In this document: positions 1 to 7,977 of the stretch, in pieces
Numbering within the stretch: position 1 is the first letter of the stretch
Layout: every line of letters starts with the position of its first letter
Assembly (NCBI GenBank): GCA_938012815.1
Contig: CALLVV010000011.1
Coordinates: 1-41,828 of the forward strand
Direction: 5' to 3'
From: an uncultured Propionibacteriaceae bacterium
GTDB lineage: Bacteria; Actinomycetota; Actinomycetes; Propionibacteriales; Propionibacteriaceae
DNA length: 41,828 nucleotides
Program-made: the position numbers and the translations under genes
The notes under the pieces: model-generated
Seen by the model: the letters and a program-made list of their open reading frames with translations, nothing else
Told to the model about the DNA's origin: nothing
The model's database searches: none

Positions 1-10
1 CCGCCACGGC

Positions 11-556
11 ATGCGCCTGGGGGAGCCCGGACCCGCGGACCCCGGCCTGCTGGCGGAGGCGAACCGGTTCCTGACCCGGATCGCCGCCAGCGGGGCGGGG
101 CCCGGCTACGGCCTGGAGCCCCGGCGCATCGACGAGCGCTGGTGGCACCTGGCCGACGCCGGCTGCGGCGCCCGGTGGCTCCTCGACCTGACCGACGGCG
201 CCGTGTGGCTGGACTCGCGCGCCTGCGACGACGGCTTCGCCCGGGTGGCCCCCGGCCTCACGGCCTGGTACGAGGCCTGGCTGGACAACGCCATCCACGG
301 GGGCGGCCCCTTCGCCCGCTGGGAGCACCGGGCCGACGCGGCCTACAAGATGCTCGCCCGGGCCGCTCGCGAGAACGGGGTCGACGCGCTGCCCCGCACG
401 GTGACGCGGGTGAGGATCCACTCGCCGGAGGGCGAGCCCCTCGGCCCCTGCCACGCCTGCGAGAGGACCTACGCCCGCTTCGGGGTGCCGCCCGAGGTGT
501 TCACCACCGCCCCGGCGCGAGGCGCCCCGTCCGGTCCGGCCGCCCCGGACTCGTGA
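11..556 (+). CDS. SMI1/KNR4-like hypothetical protein, 5' end uncertain
   Basis: The readable protein is 181 residues from the ATG at 11, but the frame stays open to the left edge, so the true start may lie outside the window. The middle section (a Trp-Leu-Asp strand after an acidic turn, then a Trp-Tyr-x-Ala-Trp-Leu helix around residues 85-92) resembles the C-terminal half of SMI1/KNR4 (SUKH) proteins, a superfamily that includes many toxin-immunity proteins. A CHAC motif near residue 148 could bind metal. The last 20 residues are Ala/Pro/Gly-rich and probably disordered. It converges on the GH13 gene. The family call is by eye and weak; otherwise it is a hypothetical protein. Confidence 0.5.
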   Translation: MRLGEPGPADPGLLAEANRFLTRIAASGAGPGYGLEPRRIDERWWHLADAGCGARWLLDLTDGAVWLDSRACDDGFARVAPGLTAWYEAWLDNAIHGGGPFARWEHRADAAYKMLARAARENGVDALPRTVTRVRIHSPEGEPLGPCHACERTYARFGVPPEVFTTAPARGAPSGPAAPDS

Positions 557-573
557 GGCGCCCCGGACGGCCC

Positions 574-600
574 GTCCGCCCTGGACGACCCGGGGCGGAC
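574..600. terminator. Candidate bidirectional hairpin between convergent genes
   Basis: GTCCGCCC (574-581) pairs perfectly with GGGCGGAC (593-600) around an 11-base loop, in the 58-base spacer between two convergent genes. There is no T-tract, so it would have to act as a GC-hairpin-type terminator, or it is simply GC-rich spacer. Confidence 0.35.
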
Positions 601-614
601 GGGGCGGACCCGCC

Positions 615-1862
615 TCAGAGCCTCTCCTGGCTCCACAGGGCCTCGCCCCGGGCGTCGCGGATCACCACCCGGGGGTCGGCCTCCAGGTCGATCTCGACGT
701 CGAGGTGCTCCCCGCCGTCGGCCGCGGTGGCCCGGTAGGTGTACCGGGCGTTCTCCAGGCGCAGCGACTCGGTCCGGGCGGTGACCAGCCACGGGTGGCG
801 GCGGCGCAGGCCGATGAGCTGCTGGTGGGCGCGCAGGACGGGCGCGCCCCAGGGCGCGAGCCCAGAGGGGTCCTCCGGGTAGGCGGGGCGGACGGCGTCG
901 TCCCCGCCGATGCGCTCCTCCTTGACGCCGGTGAAGCCCTGCTCGTCCCCGTAGTAGATCGAGGGGACGCCCCCCACCGTCATGAGGATGGCCAGGGCGG
1001 TCACGGCGCCGGCGGCGCCGACCCGGGAGGCGATGCGGGTGACGTCGTGGTTGCCGATGAAGGTCTGGGGGGTGAAGGAGTCCAGGAACGCGTTGTGGCG
1101 GGTCAGGTTCCAGTCGAGCTCGAAGAAGTTGGGGTCGGTCAGGGAGGACCAGATCGCCTTCCACAGCTCGTACTGGGTGAGCGTGTCCATGGTGGAGTCC
1201 TTGACGATCGCGGCGTAGTCGCCGTGGATGACCTCGCCGAGGAACCACGCCCGCGGATGGTCGCGGCGCACGGCCGGCAGGACCCGGGCCCAGAAGTCGG
1301 TCGGCACCGAGTAGGCCGCGTCCAGGCGCCAGCCGTCGATGCCGCGGGCGAGCCAGTGCCGCATGACGTCGGCGGTGTAGTCGACGGCGGCCCCGCTGGA
1401 GTGGTTCAGGCGCGCCAGGTCCCCGTGCCCCTCGAATACGCGCGGGCGCGGGCCGTCCGGGGCCTGCCAGTCGATGTCGAACAGGGCGGCCGCCTCGCCG
1501 TCGGGCCCCTCGTCCAGGGCCCGGCGCAGGAGGGGGTGGTCGGCGCTGACGTGGCTGAAGACGCCGTCGAGCACGAGGCGCAGCCCGCGCTGCCGGCAGG
1601 CGGCGACGAGGTCGTCGAAGTCGGCGTCCCCTCCCAGGCGCGTGTCGATGCTCAGCTGGTCCAGGGAGTCGTAGCCGTGGCTGGCCGAGGAGAAGATCGG
1701 GCCCAGCAGGAGGCCGGAGGCGCCCAGCTCGACGGCGTAGTCCAGCCAGTTCAGCAGCCGGCGCAGCCTGGGCGCGGGGGAGCGGTCGCCGTCGCGGATG
1801 GGGGCTCCGGTGAAGCCCAGCGGGTAGACGTGCCACCAGATGGCGTGCTCGACCCAGTTCAT
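615..1862 (-). CDS. GH13 alpha-amylase family glycoside hydrolase
   Basis: A 415-residue retaining alpha-glucan hydrolase or transglycosidase of family GH13, probably cytoplasmic because no signal peptide is visible. The catalytic barrel motifs are present: DGVFSHV (99-105), nucleophile Asp181 in GWRLDAAYSV, acid/base Glu210 in FLGEVIHGDY, and Asp273 in FIGNHDVTRI. It is short for an amylase, with no N-terminal carbohydrate-binding or starch-binding domain, so maltooligosaccharide-processing activity is more likely than starch attack. The ATG at 1862 has a strong AGGAGG ribosome site 6 bases upstream. It is divergent from a TetR gene across an 87-base spacer full of repeated GTTCACT sequence, suggesting direct repression. 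The exact substrate cannot be read from the sequence. Confidence 0.88.
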   Translation of the reverse strand: MNWVEHAIWWHVYPLGFTGAPIRDGDRSPAPRLRRLLNWLDYAVELGASGLLLGPIFSSASHGYDSLDQLSIDTRLGGDADFDDLVAACRQRGLRLVLDGVFSHVSADHPLLRRALDEGPDGEAAALFDIDWQAPDGPRPRVFEGHGDLARLNHSSGAAVDYTADVMRHWLARGIDGWRLDAAYSVPTDFWARVLPAVRRDHPRAWFLGEVIHGDYAAIVKDSTMDTLTQYELWKAIWSSLTDPNFFELDWNLTRHNAFLDSFTPQTFIGNHDVTRIASRVGAAGAVTALAILMTVGGVPSIYYGDEQGFTGVKEERIGGDDAVRPAYPEDPSGLAPWGAPVLRAHQQLIGLRRRHPWLVTARTESLRLENARYTYRATAADGGEHLDVEIDLEADPRVVIRDARGEALWSQERL

Positions 1863-1874
1863 GAGACCTCCTGA

Positions 1875-1932
1875 TTGAATGGTGTTCACTTGTTGAATGG
1901 AGTTCACTAACGTTCGTGAATCATAGTTCACT
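1875..1932. promoter_or_regulatory. Operator-like repeats in the GH13/TetR divergent spacer
   Basis: A 16-base direct repeat, TTGAATGG(T/A)GTTCACT, occurs at 1875-1890 and 1893-1908 with an 18-base period. GTTCACT recurs a third time at 1926-1932. The second copy is also the left half of the inverted repeat TTCACTAACGTTCGTGAA (1903-1920, one mismatched pair). GTGAA at 1916-1920 and TTCAC at 1927-1931 form an overlapping second inverted repeat. This is what would be expected for cooperative binding by the adjacent TetR dimer; the binding itself is inferred. Confidence 0.6.
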
Positions 1933-1949
1933 AGCGGTACCATGTCCAC

Positions 1950-2561
1950 ATGGCGCGCACCGACTCCAGGCCCCGCCTCCGGCTCGACCCCGACGCGCGC
2001 CGCGAGGCCATCCTGCGCTCGGCCGCCGCCGCCTTCGCCGAGCGCCCCTACGCCGAAGTCACCCTCGCCGACATCGCCGAGGGGGCCCGGGCCTCGACCC
2101 CGCTCGTCTACCGCTACTTCCACGGCAAGGAGGACCTGTACGCCCAGGTCGTGCGCGAGTCCGTCGACGCGCTCATGGAGCGCCAGGCGCGCGCCATCGA
2201 CGAGCTGCCCGACGGCGTGCCGGTGCGCGACCGCATCAGGATGGCCACCATCGTCTACCTGGACCACATCGCCACGCATCCCGACGCCTGGGCCATGCCC
2301 ATGCGCCGGCCCGGGGGAGAACCGGCCGCGGTCGCCGAGTTGCGGACCCGGACCCGCCGCGACTACGTGAAGCGCCTCCAGGACCTTCTGGCCCCCAGCA
2401 CCCAGGCGCGTCACGGCTACGCCCTGTGGGGCTACTTCGGTTTCATCGACGCGGCCGCCCTGCGATGGGTCGACAAGGGCTGCCCGGAGGAGGACCGGTG
2501 GGCCCTCGTCGACGCCGCACTCGGTGCCCTCGAGGGAGCTCTCGGCGACTGGGCCGCTTGA
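1950..2561 (+). CDS. TetR/AcrR family transcriptional regulator
   Basis: A 203-residue TetR-type repressor. Residues 17-62 form the typical N-terminal helix-turn-helix, ending in the signature TPLVYRYFHGKEDLY, followed by a helical ligand-binding domain. The ATG at 1950 is the best start for the domain. Another ATG at 1942 is in a different frame. No clear ribosome site precedes 1950, so a leaderless transcript is possible. It is divergent from the GH13 gene and most likely represses that gene and itself through the repeats at 1875-1932; a sugar or oligosaccharide inducer is a guess. Its stop lies 8 bases from the end of the convergent lyase gene. Confidence 0.88.
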   Translation: MARTDSRPRLRLDPDARREAILRSAAAAFAERPYAEVTLADIAEGARASTPLVYRYFHGKEDLYAQVVRESVDALMERQARAIDELPDGVPVRDRIRMATIVYLDHIATHPDAWAMPMRRPGGEPAAVAELRTRTRRDYVKRLQDLLAPSTQARHGYALWGYFGFIDAAALRWVDKGCPEEDRWALVDAALGALEGALGDWAA

Positions 2562-2569
2562 TCCCGGTC

Positions 2570-4207
2570 CTAGTCCTCCAGCAGGTCGTGAACCACGACC
2601 GAGAACTCTCCCCTGCCGATCGCCTCCGTCAACGCGTCGACCTCCGGGGTCAGGACCCGGTCCTCGCCCAGCGGCGTGACCCGCGCCCGGAGCTGCTCGT
2701 GGACGCGCGCCGATCCCGTCCCCAGTGGCAGCCCCCGCATTCGCTCCTCCAGCAGGTGGATGCCCTGCCCGCTGATGACGAACAGGACCGCCAGGAGCTG
2801 GTCGAAGCGACGGCTGTTGGCCCGCAGACCGTTGACCGCGGCCATCGCCATGGTGTGGAAGTCCTCCTGGCCGCCCTTGAGGGGGAAGGACAGGGCCCCA
2901 ACGGGGTTCGCGAGCAGCTGGATCTCGGGGATCAGGGCGGCCGCGCTGGTGTGCAGCAGGAGCATGCCGGAATTGATCCCGACCTCCCCTCCGCTCAGTC
3001 CGGCGGGAAGTCCGTGGCTCCAGCCGTCGTGCAGCAGCCGGGCCGCCAGGTCCTTGGTCAGCACCGCCAGCCGCGCCAGGCAGCTGTTCACCGACTGCGC
3101 CGCGTGCCCCAGCACCGTCGCGTCCCAGTTGCCGCCGGAGAGAAACTCGTGGCCCTCGCCCGTGTAGTTGGAGATCAGCAGCGGGTTGCAGGTGGACGAG
3201 TTGGCCTCGCGGGTGACGTCCTCCCGGGCCCGTTCCAGTTCCCGCAGGATGATGCCGATCTGGTGCGGCACCGACCGGATCGAGGTTGAGTCCTGGATGC
3301 GCGGAGCGGTCTCGCCCGCGCGGCGCCTGCCCTCGTTCGTCGTCCACTGGCTGTCGCCGATGAGTCGCAGGATCAGGTCGTTGGCCTGCATCTCCCAGGG
3401 CATGTGCCGTTCGGCGTGGATCCGCGGGTCGAAGGCGTTTCGTTCCACTCTCGCCGCCTCGCAGAACAACGCGAACGCGCCCAGGAAGGTCTCGACCTGC
3501 CGGTAGACCTCCTCGACGGCCAGCGCCAGGTGAGCCGTCAGCACCGCCGACCCCGAGATCAACGCGATCGCCTCCCCCGGGGCCAGCTGGAACTCAACAT
3601 CTCGCCCCATGGCCGCCCACGCCTGCGGCGCGCAGCGTTCCTCGCCGTCGTCACCGCGCACCTTTCCCGCGACATCCCCGGTCAGCGCCAGGCCGGCGGC
3701 CGCCATGGGTTGGAGGTCACCGGTACCCATCGAACCGGTGCCGGGCATCACAGGGACGAGACCCAGGTTGACGGCGTCGTTCATTCGCTCGACCAGCTCA
3801 GGACGGGCCCCGGAGGTGCCCCTGGCGAGACAGTTCGCGCGGATGATCAGGGCCAGTCGCGACACCCGGCGCGGCAGCGCCTCCCCCAGGCCGGTGCTGT
3901 GCGAACGCAGCACGTTGACCTGGAACCGGAGTTGTTCCTCGGGTTCCAGCCGCCGGTCCTTGAACGGCCCGAGCGCCTGGTTCCAGCCGTAGGCCCTCAT
4001 CCCGGGGTTCGACTCCAGGATCTCCAGCCCCGCCTCCCGGGCGCGCTGCATCTGGCCGCGGGAGACGGGATCCAGCGTGACCTCCACGCGTTCGGCCTTC
4101 AGGGCCGAGGCCAGGTCACGCCAGGTCAGGGAGGCGCCGTTGAGGGTGAGCCGGAGCGGTCCGTTCCCGACCTGGGGCCGTCCCCTGGAGTTCTCATGCC
4201 TGTGCAC
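2570..4207 (-). CDS. HAL/PAL-family lyase lacking the MIO triad (ergothionase-like candidate)
   Basis: A 545-residue member of the aromatic amino acid lyase superfamily. Conserved landmarks remain: a YGWN segment at 73-76 (HAL has YGINTG), the loop PVMPGTGSMG at 152-161, and a QED motif in the C-terminal third. In MIO-dependent lyases the loop continues Ala-Ser-Gly-Asp-Leu. Here it reads Thr162-Gly163-Asp164-Leu165, a one-residue deletion that removes the Ala and Ser needed for MIO, so classical histidine deamination is unlikely. Ergothionases, which eliminate trimethylamine from ergothioneine, are HAL relatives that work without MIO. With the hydratase and DUF917 partner upstream, an elimination on a betaine or thio-histidine is the best guess. 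The GTG start at 4207 overlaps the DUF917 gene by 14 bases. It is the last gene of the operon. Confidence 0.75.
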   Translation of the reverse strand: MHRHENSRGRPQVGNGPLRLTLNGASLTWRDLASALKAERVEVTLDPVSRGQMQRAREAGLEILESNPGMRAYGWNQALGPFKDRRLEPEEQLRFQVNVLRSHSTGLGEALPRRVSRLALIIRANCLARGTSGARPELVERMNDAVNLGLVPVMPGTGSMGTGDLQPMAAAGLALTGDVAGKVRGDDGEERCAPQAWAAMGRDVEFQLAPGEAIALISGSAVLTAHLALAVEEVYRQVETFLGAFALFCEAARVERNAFDPRIHAERHMPWEMQANDLILRLIGDSQWTTNEGRRRAGETAPRIQDSTSIRSVPHQIGIILRELERAREDVTREANSSTCNPLLISNYTGEGHEFLSGGNWDATVLGHAAQSVNSCLARLAVLTKDLAARLLHDGWSHGLPAGLSGGEVGINSGMLLLHTSAAALIPEIQLLANPVGALSFPLKGGQEDFHTMAMAAVNGLRANSRRFDQLLAVLFVISGQGIHLLEERMRGLPLGTGSARVHEQLRARVTPLGEDRVLTPEVDALTEAIGRGEFSVVVHDLLED

Positions 4208-5315
4208 GGGTTCCGCCGTCCGGGGTTTCCCGGCGTTCCGGGAGGTATTTCAGGAACTCGATGCCCATGATGTCCTCGCACTCCCCGACGGCGACGCGGT
4301 CCACCGCCGAGGACGACAGCGGCAGTTCCGTGGCGTCCACCTTCACCAAGGCCACATCACACCCCTCGACGGCATCTTTCACTGCCAGCGGCAGTCCGTT
4401 GTCCTTCCGGAGGATGAAGATGGTGTCCGGATAGGTGGCCACGCGCCCGGGGGGGCCGTCGATGGCCATGTACTCGTTGAGGTAGGGGACGGTGTGTTCG
4501 CCGATCCGGAAGGTGCCGTGGTCCCAGCCTCCCCTGGTGACCAGGTCGACCTCGTGGGTGAGCGGCCCTTCGTCGACGATCTCGCCGCCGAGGAGATCCA
4601 CCACCGTCCCGGTGACGCGTTTCCCGGTCCGGGACCTGCCCGCCCCGGCCTCCTCCATGGCCTTGCCCAGGTCGAGGGCCAGGGAGATCACGCCCAGCGC
4701 GGCGTGTTCCTTCACCCAGCCCAGTTCGACGGGGTTGCGGGCCGAGGCGATGAATCCCCCGGAGCGCACCGAGATGTCGCGCAGCACGTCGTCGCAGGTG
4801 TCGACGCGGCCGATGTTGATGCTCAGGAGGTGCCCGTGGCGGGCCCGGTTGCCGCCGGAGACCACCTGGATGGTTTCGTATCCCTCTCGGGTGGTGAGCC
4901 CGAGGGAGCCGAGTTTCCCGGTGGGGTGGGCGCGCACGTCGCCGGCCGCGTCCAGGACCTTCACGCCGAGCGCCGATGACTGGATCCAGCCGTTGAGGGT
5001 GGTGGAGTAGCCGTTCTGCCCGGTGATGACGGCGGCGATGGGGTGGGGGGACAGTTCGATCAGTTTCCGCAGCGCGTCGACGTAGTCGATGGGCCGGATC
5101 TCCCAGTCGGGGGCGGCCGGGGCGCCGATCGCGGTGACGGTGGCCACCCAGGAGTCCTCCGGCAGCTCGTCGACGCCGGCCAGCACGGGACGGTTGAGGG
5201 TGGTGGCCATCCGCCCCATCAGCTCGCCGTGGTCCTGCCAGCCCCCGCCGCCGCAGGCGAAGACACCTCCGCCGAGAACGGCCCAGCGGGCGTCGTCCAT
5301 GGTCAGTTCACGCAT
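4194..5315 (-). CDS. DUF917 / S-methylthiohydantoin desulfurase-like protein
   Basis: A 373-residue protein matching the DUF917 family, whose domains have been renamed for S-methyl-thiohydantoin desulfurase activity. Seen here: the N-terminal glycine cluster GVFACGGGG (17-25), a GAP turn near residue 65, and a GQNGYSTTLNGW segment where the family binds substrate. Older annotations relate the family to hydantoinases. In a thio-histidine pathway this enzyme would replace the ring sulfur or S-methyl group with oxygen, giving hydantoin-5-propionate. The ATG at 5315 has GGAAGGA 9 bases upstream. It lies 28 bases after the urocanase-like gene and overlaps the lyase gene, so the three are co-transcribed. 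Substrate is inferred from family and context. Confidence 0.75.
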   Translation of the reverse strand: MRELTMDDARWAVLGGGVFACGGGGWQDHGELMGRMATTLNRPVLAGVDELPEDSWVATVTAIGAPAAPDWEIRPIDYVDALRKLIELSPHPIAAVITGQNGYSTTLNGWIQSSALGVKVLDAAGDVRAHPTGKLGSLGLTTREGYETIQVVSGGNRARHGHLLSINIGRVDTCDDVLRDISVRSGGFIASARNPVELGWVKEHAALGVISLALDLGKAMEEAGAGRSRTGKRVTGTVVDLLGGEIVDEGPLTHEVDLVTRGGWDHGTFRIGEHTVPYLNEYMAIDGPPGRVATYPDTIFILRKDNGLPLAVKDAVEGCDVALVKVDATELPLSSSAVDRVAVGECEDIMGIEFLKYLPERRETPDGGTRAQA

Positions 5316-5343
5316 GTGGGTTTTCCTTCCGGATCGGTCCGGG

Positions 5344-7020
5344 TCAATTCCGGATCAGAGTGAGGGGCGCGCCGTGCGCGCCGGGTTCATGGGATCTCTC
5401 CACCGCGTCGAGGGCGTCCTCGTAGCCTGCGGTGGCGTGGCGGATGACCCCGAGCCCGGAGTCGAGGTCGAGGGCCTGGCGAAGCCTGGTGGCCGCGGCC
5501 CCGGTGCCGTCGGCGACGACGGTGACCCCCGCCGACTGCATCCACCCGGAGTAGCCGCCGCCCCCGGAGTGCACCGCCACCAGGTCGGCCCCGCCGCTGG
5601 CCAGCAGCATGGCGTCGAGGATGGGCCAGTCCGTCACGCCGTCGGAGTCGTCGCGCATGCCCTCGGTGCCGATCCTGGGGTGGGTCATGCCGGCCGAGTC
5701 CAGGTGGTCGCGGCTGAAGGCGATCGGCGCGCTGATCCGTCCGTCGGCGACGGCCTCGTTGACGGCGAGCGCCAGGGCCGAGCGTTCCCCGTATCCGAGC
5801 CAGCAGGACCGTGCGGGCAGGCCCTGGGCGGGGATGTGGCGGCGCGCCAGGCCGATCCACCGCGCGATCTCGGGGCGTTCGGGGAACATCGTCGCGGCCA
5901 GGTCGTCGACCACCGCGAGGTCGTTGTCGTCGCCGGAGAGGATCATCCACCGGAAGGGTCCGATACCGCGGCTGAACAGCGGCCGCAGGTAGCCCTCCAT
6001 GAAACCGGGGATCTCCGCGAAAACCCGCTGCCTCTCGGCCTCGCCGAGGACGCGGGAGGCCTGCACCCTGAGGTTGTTGCCGTTCTCGAACACCACCGAT
6101 CCAACTTCTCGCAGGGCGAGCATGGCCCGCACCTGGGCGGCCATGGCGGTGCGGGCGTCGCGTTCCACCCTGTCCGGGTCGGTTTCACGGGCCTCGGCCC
6201 ACGTCTCGAGGGTGTAGCCGGATGGCAGGTAGCCGTAGCGGGCGTCGTGGGCGGCGGTCTGGTCGGTCACGATGTCCGGCCGTGCGCCGCTAGCCACCAC
6301 GGCGGGAAACACGTCGGCGGCGTTGCCCAGCAGCCCGACGGCGACGGATCGTCGTTCGGCAGCCGCCGCGGAAATCGTCGCGAGGGCGTCGTCGAGGTCG
6401 TCGAGCACCAGGTCGATGCCGCCGGCGGCCCTGAGCTTCGCGAGTTTCGCGGGATCGGCCTCCACCACCAGGGTGGAGAGCTCCAGCATTCGCGCCGAGA
6501 TCGGCTGGGAGGAACCCATGCCGCCCAGCCCCGCGGTGAGGACCCAGCGGTGCGGGGCGGCGTGCTCCCGGAAGTGCTTTTCCAGGGCGGCGCGCAGCAG
6601 CTCGTAGGTGCCTCCCAGCACGCCCTGCCTGCCGATGTACTGCCAGGCCGCGGCCGTCAGCCCGCCCCAGATCGTCTTGTGTTCCGCCAACCGAGCATAG
6701 AACCTCTCCTCCGTGGCCCAGTTCCCCACGGTGTTGTTCACCGCCGAGACCACCATCGGGGCCGCGGCGTGGCTGTTCAGCACCGCCACGGGCCTTCCGG
6801 TCTGGAGCACCAGGGTCTGGTCCTCCTCGAGGTGCTGCAGGGCATCGACGATCCGCCGGTAGGCGTCCCAGTCCTTGACGGCCTTCCCGATGGATGCGTA
6901 GACCACCAGCTCCTCGGGTCTCTCCCCCACCTCGAGAACGTTCTCCAGCAGGCGGAGCAGCGCCTCGGCCCGCCAGTTCCGGCAGCGCAGCTCGGTTCCC
7001 CTACGGGCCGTGACGGTCAT
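5344..7020 (-). CDS. Divergent urocanase-like hydratase
   Basis: A 558-residue urocanate hydratase homologue of near-normal length. Family features: RGTELRC at the N-terminus (7-13), a PEELVVY segment (35-41), the NAD+-binding glycine loop AGLGGMGSSQP (163-173), Cys406 in PARSCWLGYGERS, RDHLD (437-441), and a glycine-rich VHSGGGG. It departs from true urocanases right after RDHLD: the usual G-S and R-E-T-E residues are replaced by SAGMTHPRIGTE (442-453), in the substrate pocket region. That fits a hydratase for a modified urocanate such as thiourocanate or S-methylthiourocanate. The ATG at 7020 has AAAGGA 7 bases upstream and sits 15 bases after the URO-D-family gene. NAD+-dependent water addition is family knowledge; the substrate is inferred. 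Confidence 0.8.
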   Translation of the reverse strand: MTVTARRGTELRCRNWRAEALLRLLENVLEVGERPEELVVYASIGKAVKDWDAYRRIVDALQHLEEDQTLVLQTGRPVAVLNSHAAAPMVVSAVNNTVGNWATEERFYARLAEHKTIWGGLTAAAWQYIGRQGVLGGTYELLRAALEKHFREHAAPHRWVLTAGLGGMGSSQPISARMLELSTLVVEADPAKLAKLRAAGGIDLVLDDLDDALATISAAAAERRSVAVGLLGNAADVFPAVVASGARPDIVTDQTAAHDARYGYLPSGYTLETWAEARETDPDRVERDARTAMAAQVRAMLALREVGSVVFENGNNLRVQASRVLGEAERQRVFAEIPGFMEGYLRPLFSRGIGPFRWMILSGDDNDLAVVDDLAATMFPERPEIARWIGLARRHIPAQGLPARSCWLGYGERSALALAVNEAVADGRISAPIAFSRDHLDSAGMTHPRIGTEGMRDDSDGVTDWPILDAMLLASGGADLVAVHSGGGGYSGWMQSAGVTVVADGTGAAATRLRQALDLDSGLGVIRHATAGYEDALDAVERSHEPGAHGAPLTLIRN

Positions 7021-7035
7021 TGCTGTTCCTTTCGT

Positions 7036-7977
7036 TCAGTGCGTGAGGGCCACGTCCACACCCCTCCTGAGACCGACGAGGGTCAGTGGGTTGATGTCGG
7101 AGTGGAGGGTGCAGTTGGGTGCCACGATCAGGCGGTCGCCCGCGGCGCGGCGCGCCTGGACGATGTGTGCGGCCGCCTCGCTGGGGGTCCAGTAGAGGCT
7201 GGTGAGCTCGTCGATCCCGACCATCGGCACCCAGCCGTAGCGACTCGTGGCCTCGGGAATGGTCGGGGCCGATGCCGTGTCGGACCAGCTCAGCACTTCG
7301 ACAGGGTAGTCGGCGATCAACTCCGGATCGGCATCCTCGCCGTGCAGGTGCGCGATTCGCACCAGCGACGGGGCGGCGGCCAGCACCTGGATGTCGTAGG
7401 GGGCAACCCAGTCGCGGAACTGTTCGGGGGTCAGCCCGAAGCTGGTGGCGTCCCTGCTGGCCCCGTTGACGGCGACGAACAATGCATCGACGCCGAAATC
7501 ACCCAGCCCGGCCGCGTAGCGTGCCAGGGCGTCGGCGACACGATGGATGGTGCGGTGCGCGAGCGCCGGATCCGCCTTGAAGTACTCGATGACGCTGCCA
7601 CCGAGAGCCCTGACGAGGGCCTGGGTGGGTGAGAACACCGTCTCGATGACGGCGGCCTCGGGTGCGGCGGCGCGGATCAGTTCCAGCACCTCGTGTTGCC
7701 TGGCGTGGCTGTCGAGCGGCACCCCGGGATCGGCCAGGATGTCGTCGAGCTGCGCGGGGTCGGTGATTTCTTCGAGCCCCTCGGGCAGATCGATGCGGTA
7801 GTCGTGCATGACCTTGATGAAGTCCCAGTCGTAGTCGCGGTAGAACCTCAGGTGGGCCTCGGCCACCTGCTGCGGGCTCCATCTCGCCGACCCGTAGTGC
7901 ACCCAGGCCCCGACCGGGGGCCGGTCGGTGGTTCCGCCCCGGGCGGCGGTCAGGAATCGGTCACGTTTGGTCGTCAT
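7036..7977 (-). CDS. Uroporphyrinogen-decarboxylase (URO-D) family protein
   Basis: A 313-residue TIM-barrel protein of the URO-D superfamily, which contains heme-pathway decarboxylases and zinc-dependent methyltransferases of the MtaA/MtbA type. It is not a heme gene by context. Methyltransferase members bind zinc through a His-x-Cys and a later Cys. Here the first site reads IAHLHGED (His-x-His) and a Cys follows in VAPNCTLHSD, so a His/Cys zinc site is possible but altered. It starts at the ATG 7977, 7 bases after GGAG, and overlaps the end of livF by 17 bases. Lying between transporter and degradative genes, it may demethylate a pathway intermediate or act as a lyase; no corrinoid protein is visible nearby, so the role stays open. 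Confidence 0.7.
   Translation of the reverse strand: MTTKRDRFLTAARGGTTDRPPVGAWVHYGSARWSPQQVAEAHLRFYRDYDWDFIKVMHDYRIDLPEGLEEITDPAQLDDILADPGVPLDSHARQHEVLELIRAAAPEAAVIETVFSPTQALVRALGGSVIEYFKADPALAHRTIHRVADALARYAAGLGDFGVDALFVAVNGASRDATSFGLTPEQFRDWVAPYDIQVLAAAPSLVRIAHLHGEDADPELIADYPVEVLSWSDTASAPTIPEATSRYGWVPMVGIDELTSLYWTPSEAAAHIVQARRAAGDRLIVAPNCTLHSDINPLTLVGLRRGVDVALTH

Noticed and set aside
1875..1932. CRISPR-like short repeats
   Set aside because: Repeats are only 16 bases with 2-base gaps and lie in a divergent regulator spacer, which fits operators instead.
2570..4207. Ordinary histidine degradation (hutH/hutU)
   Set aside because: The lyase lacks the MIO triad, the hydratase pocket is altered, and DUF917 replaces HutI/HutG-type partners.
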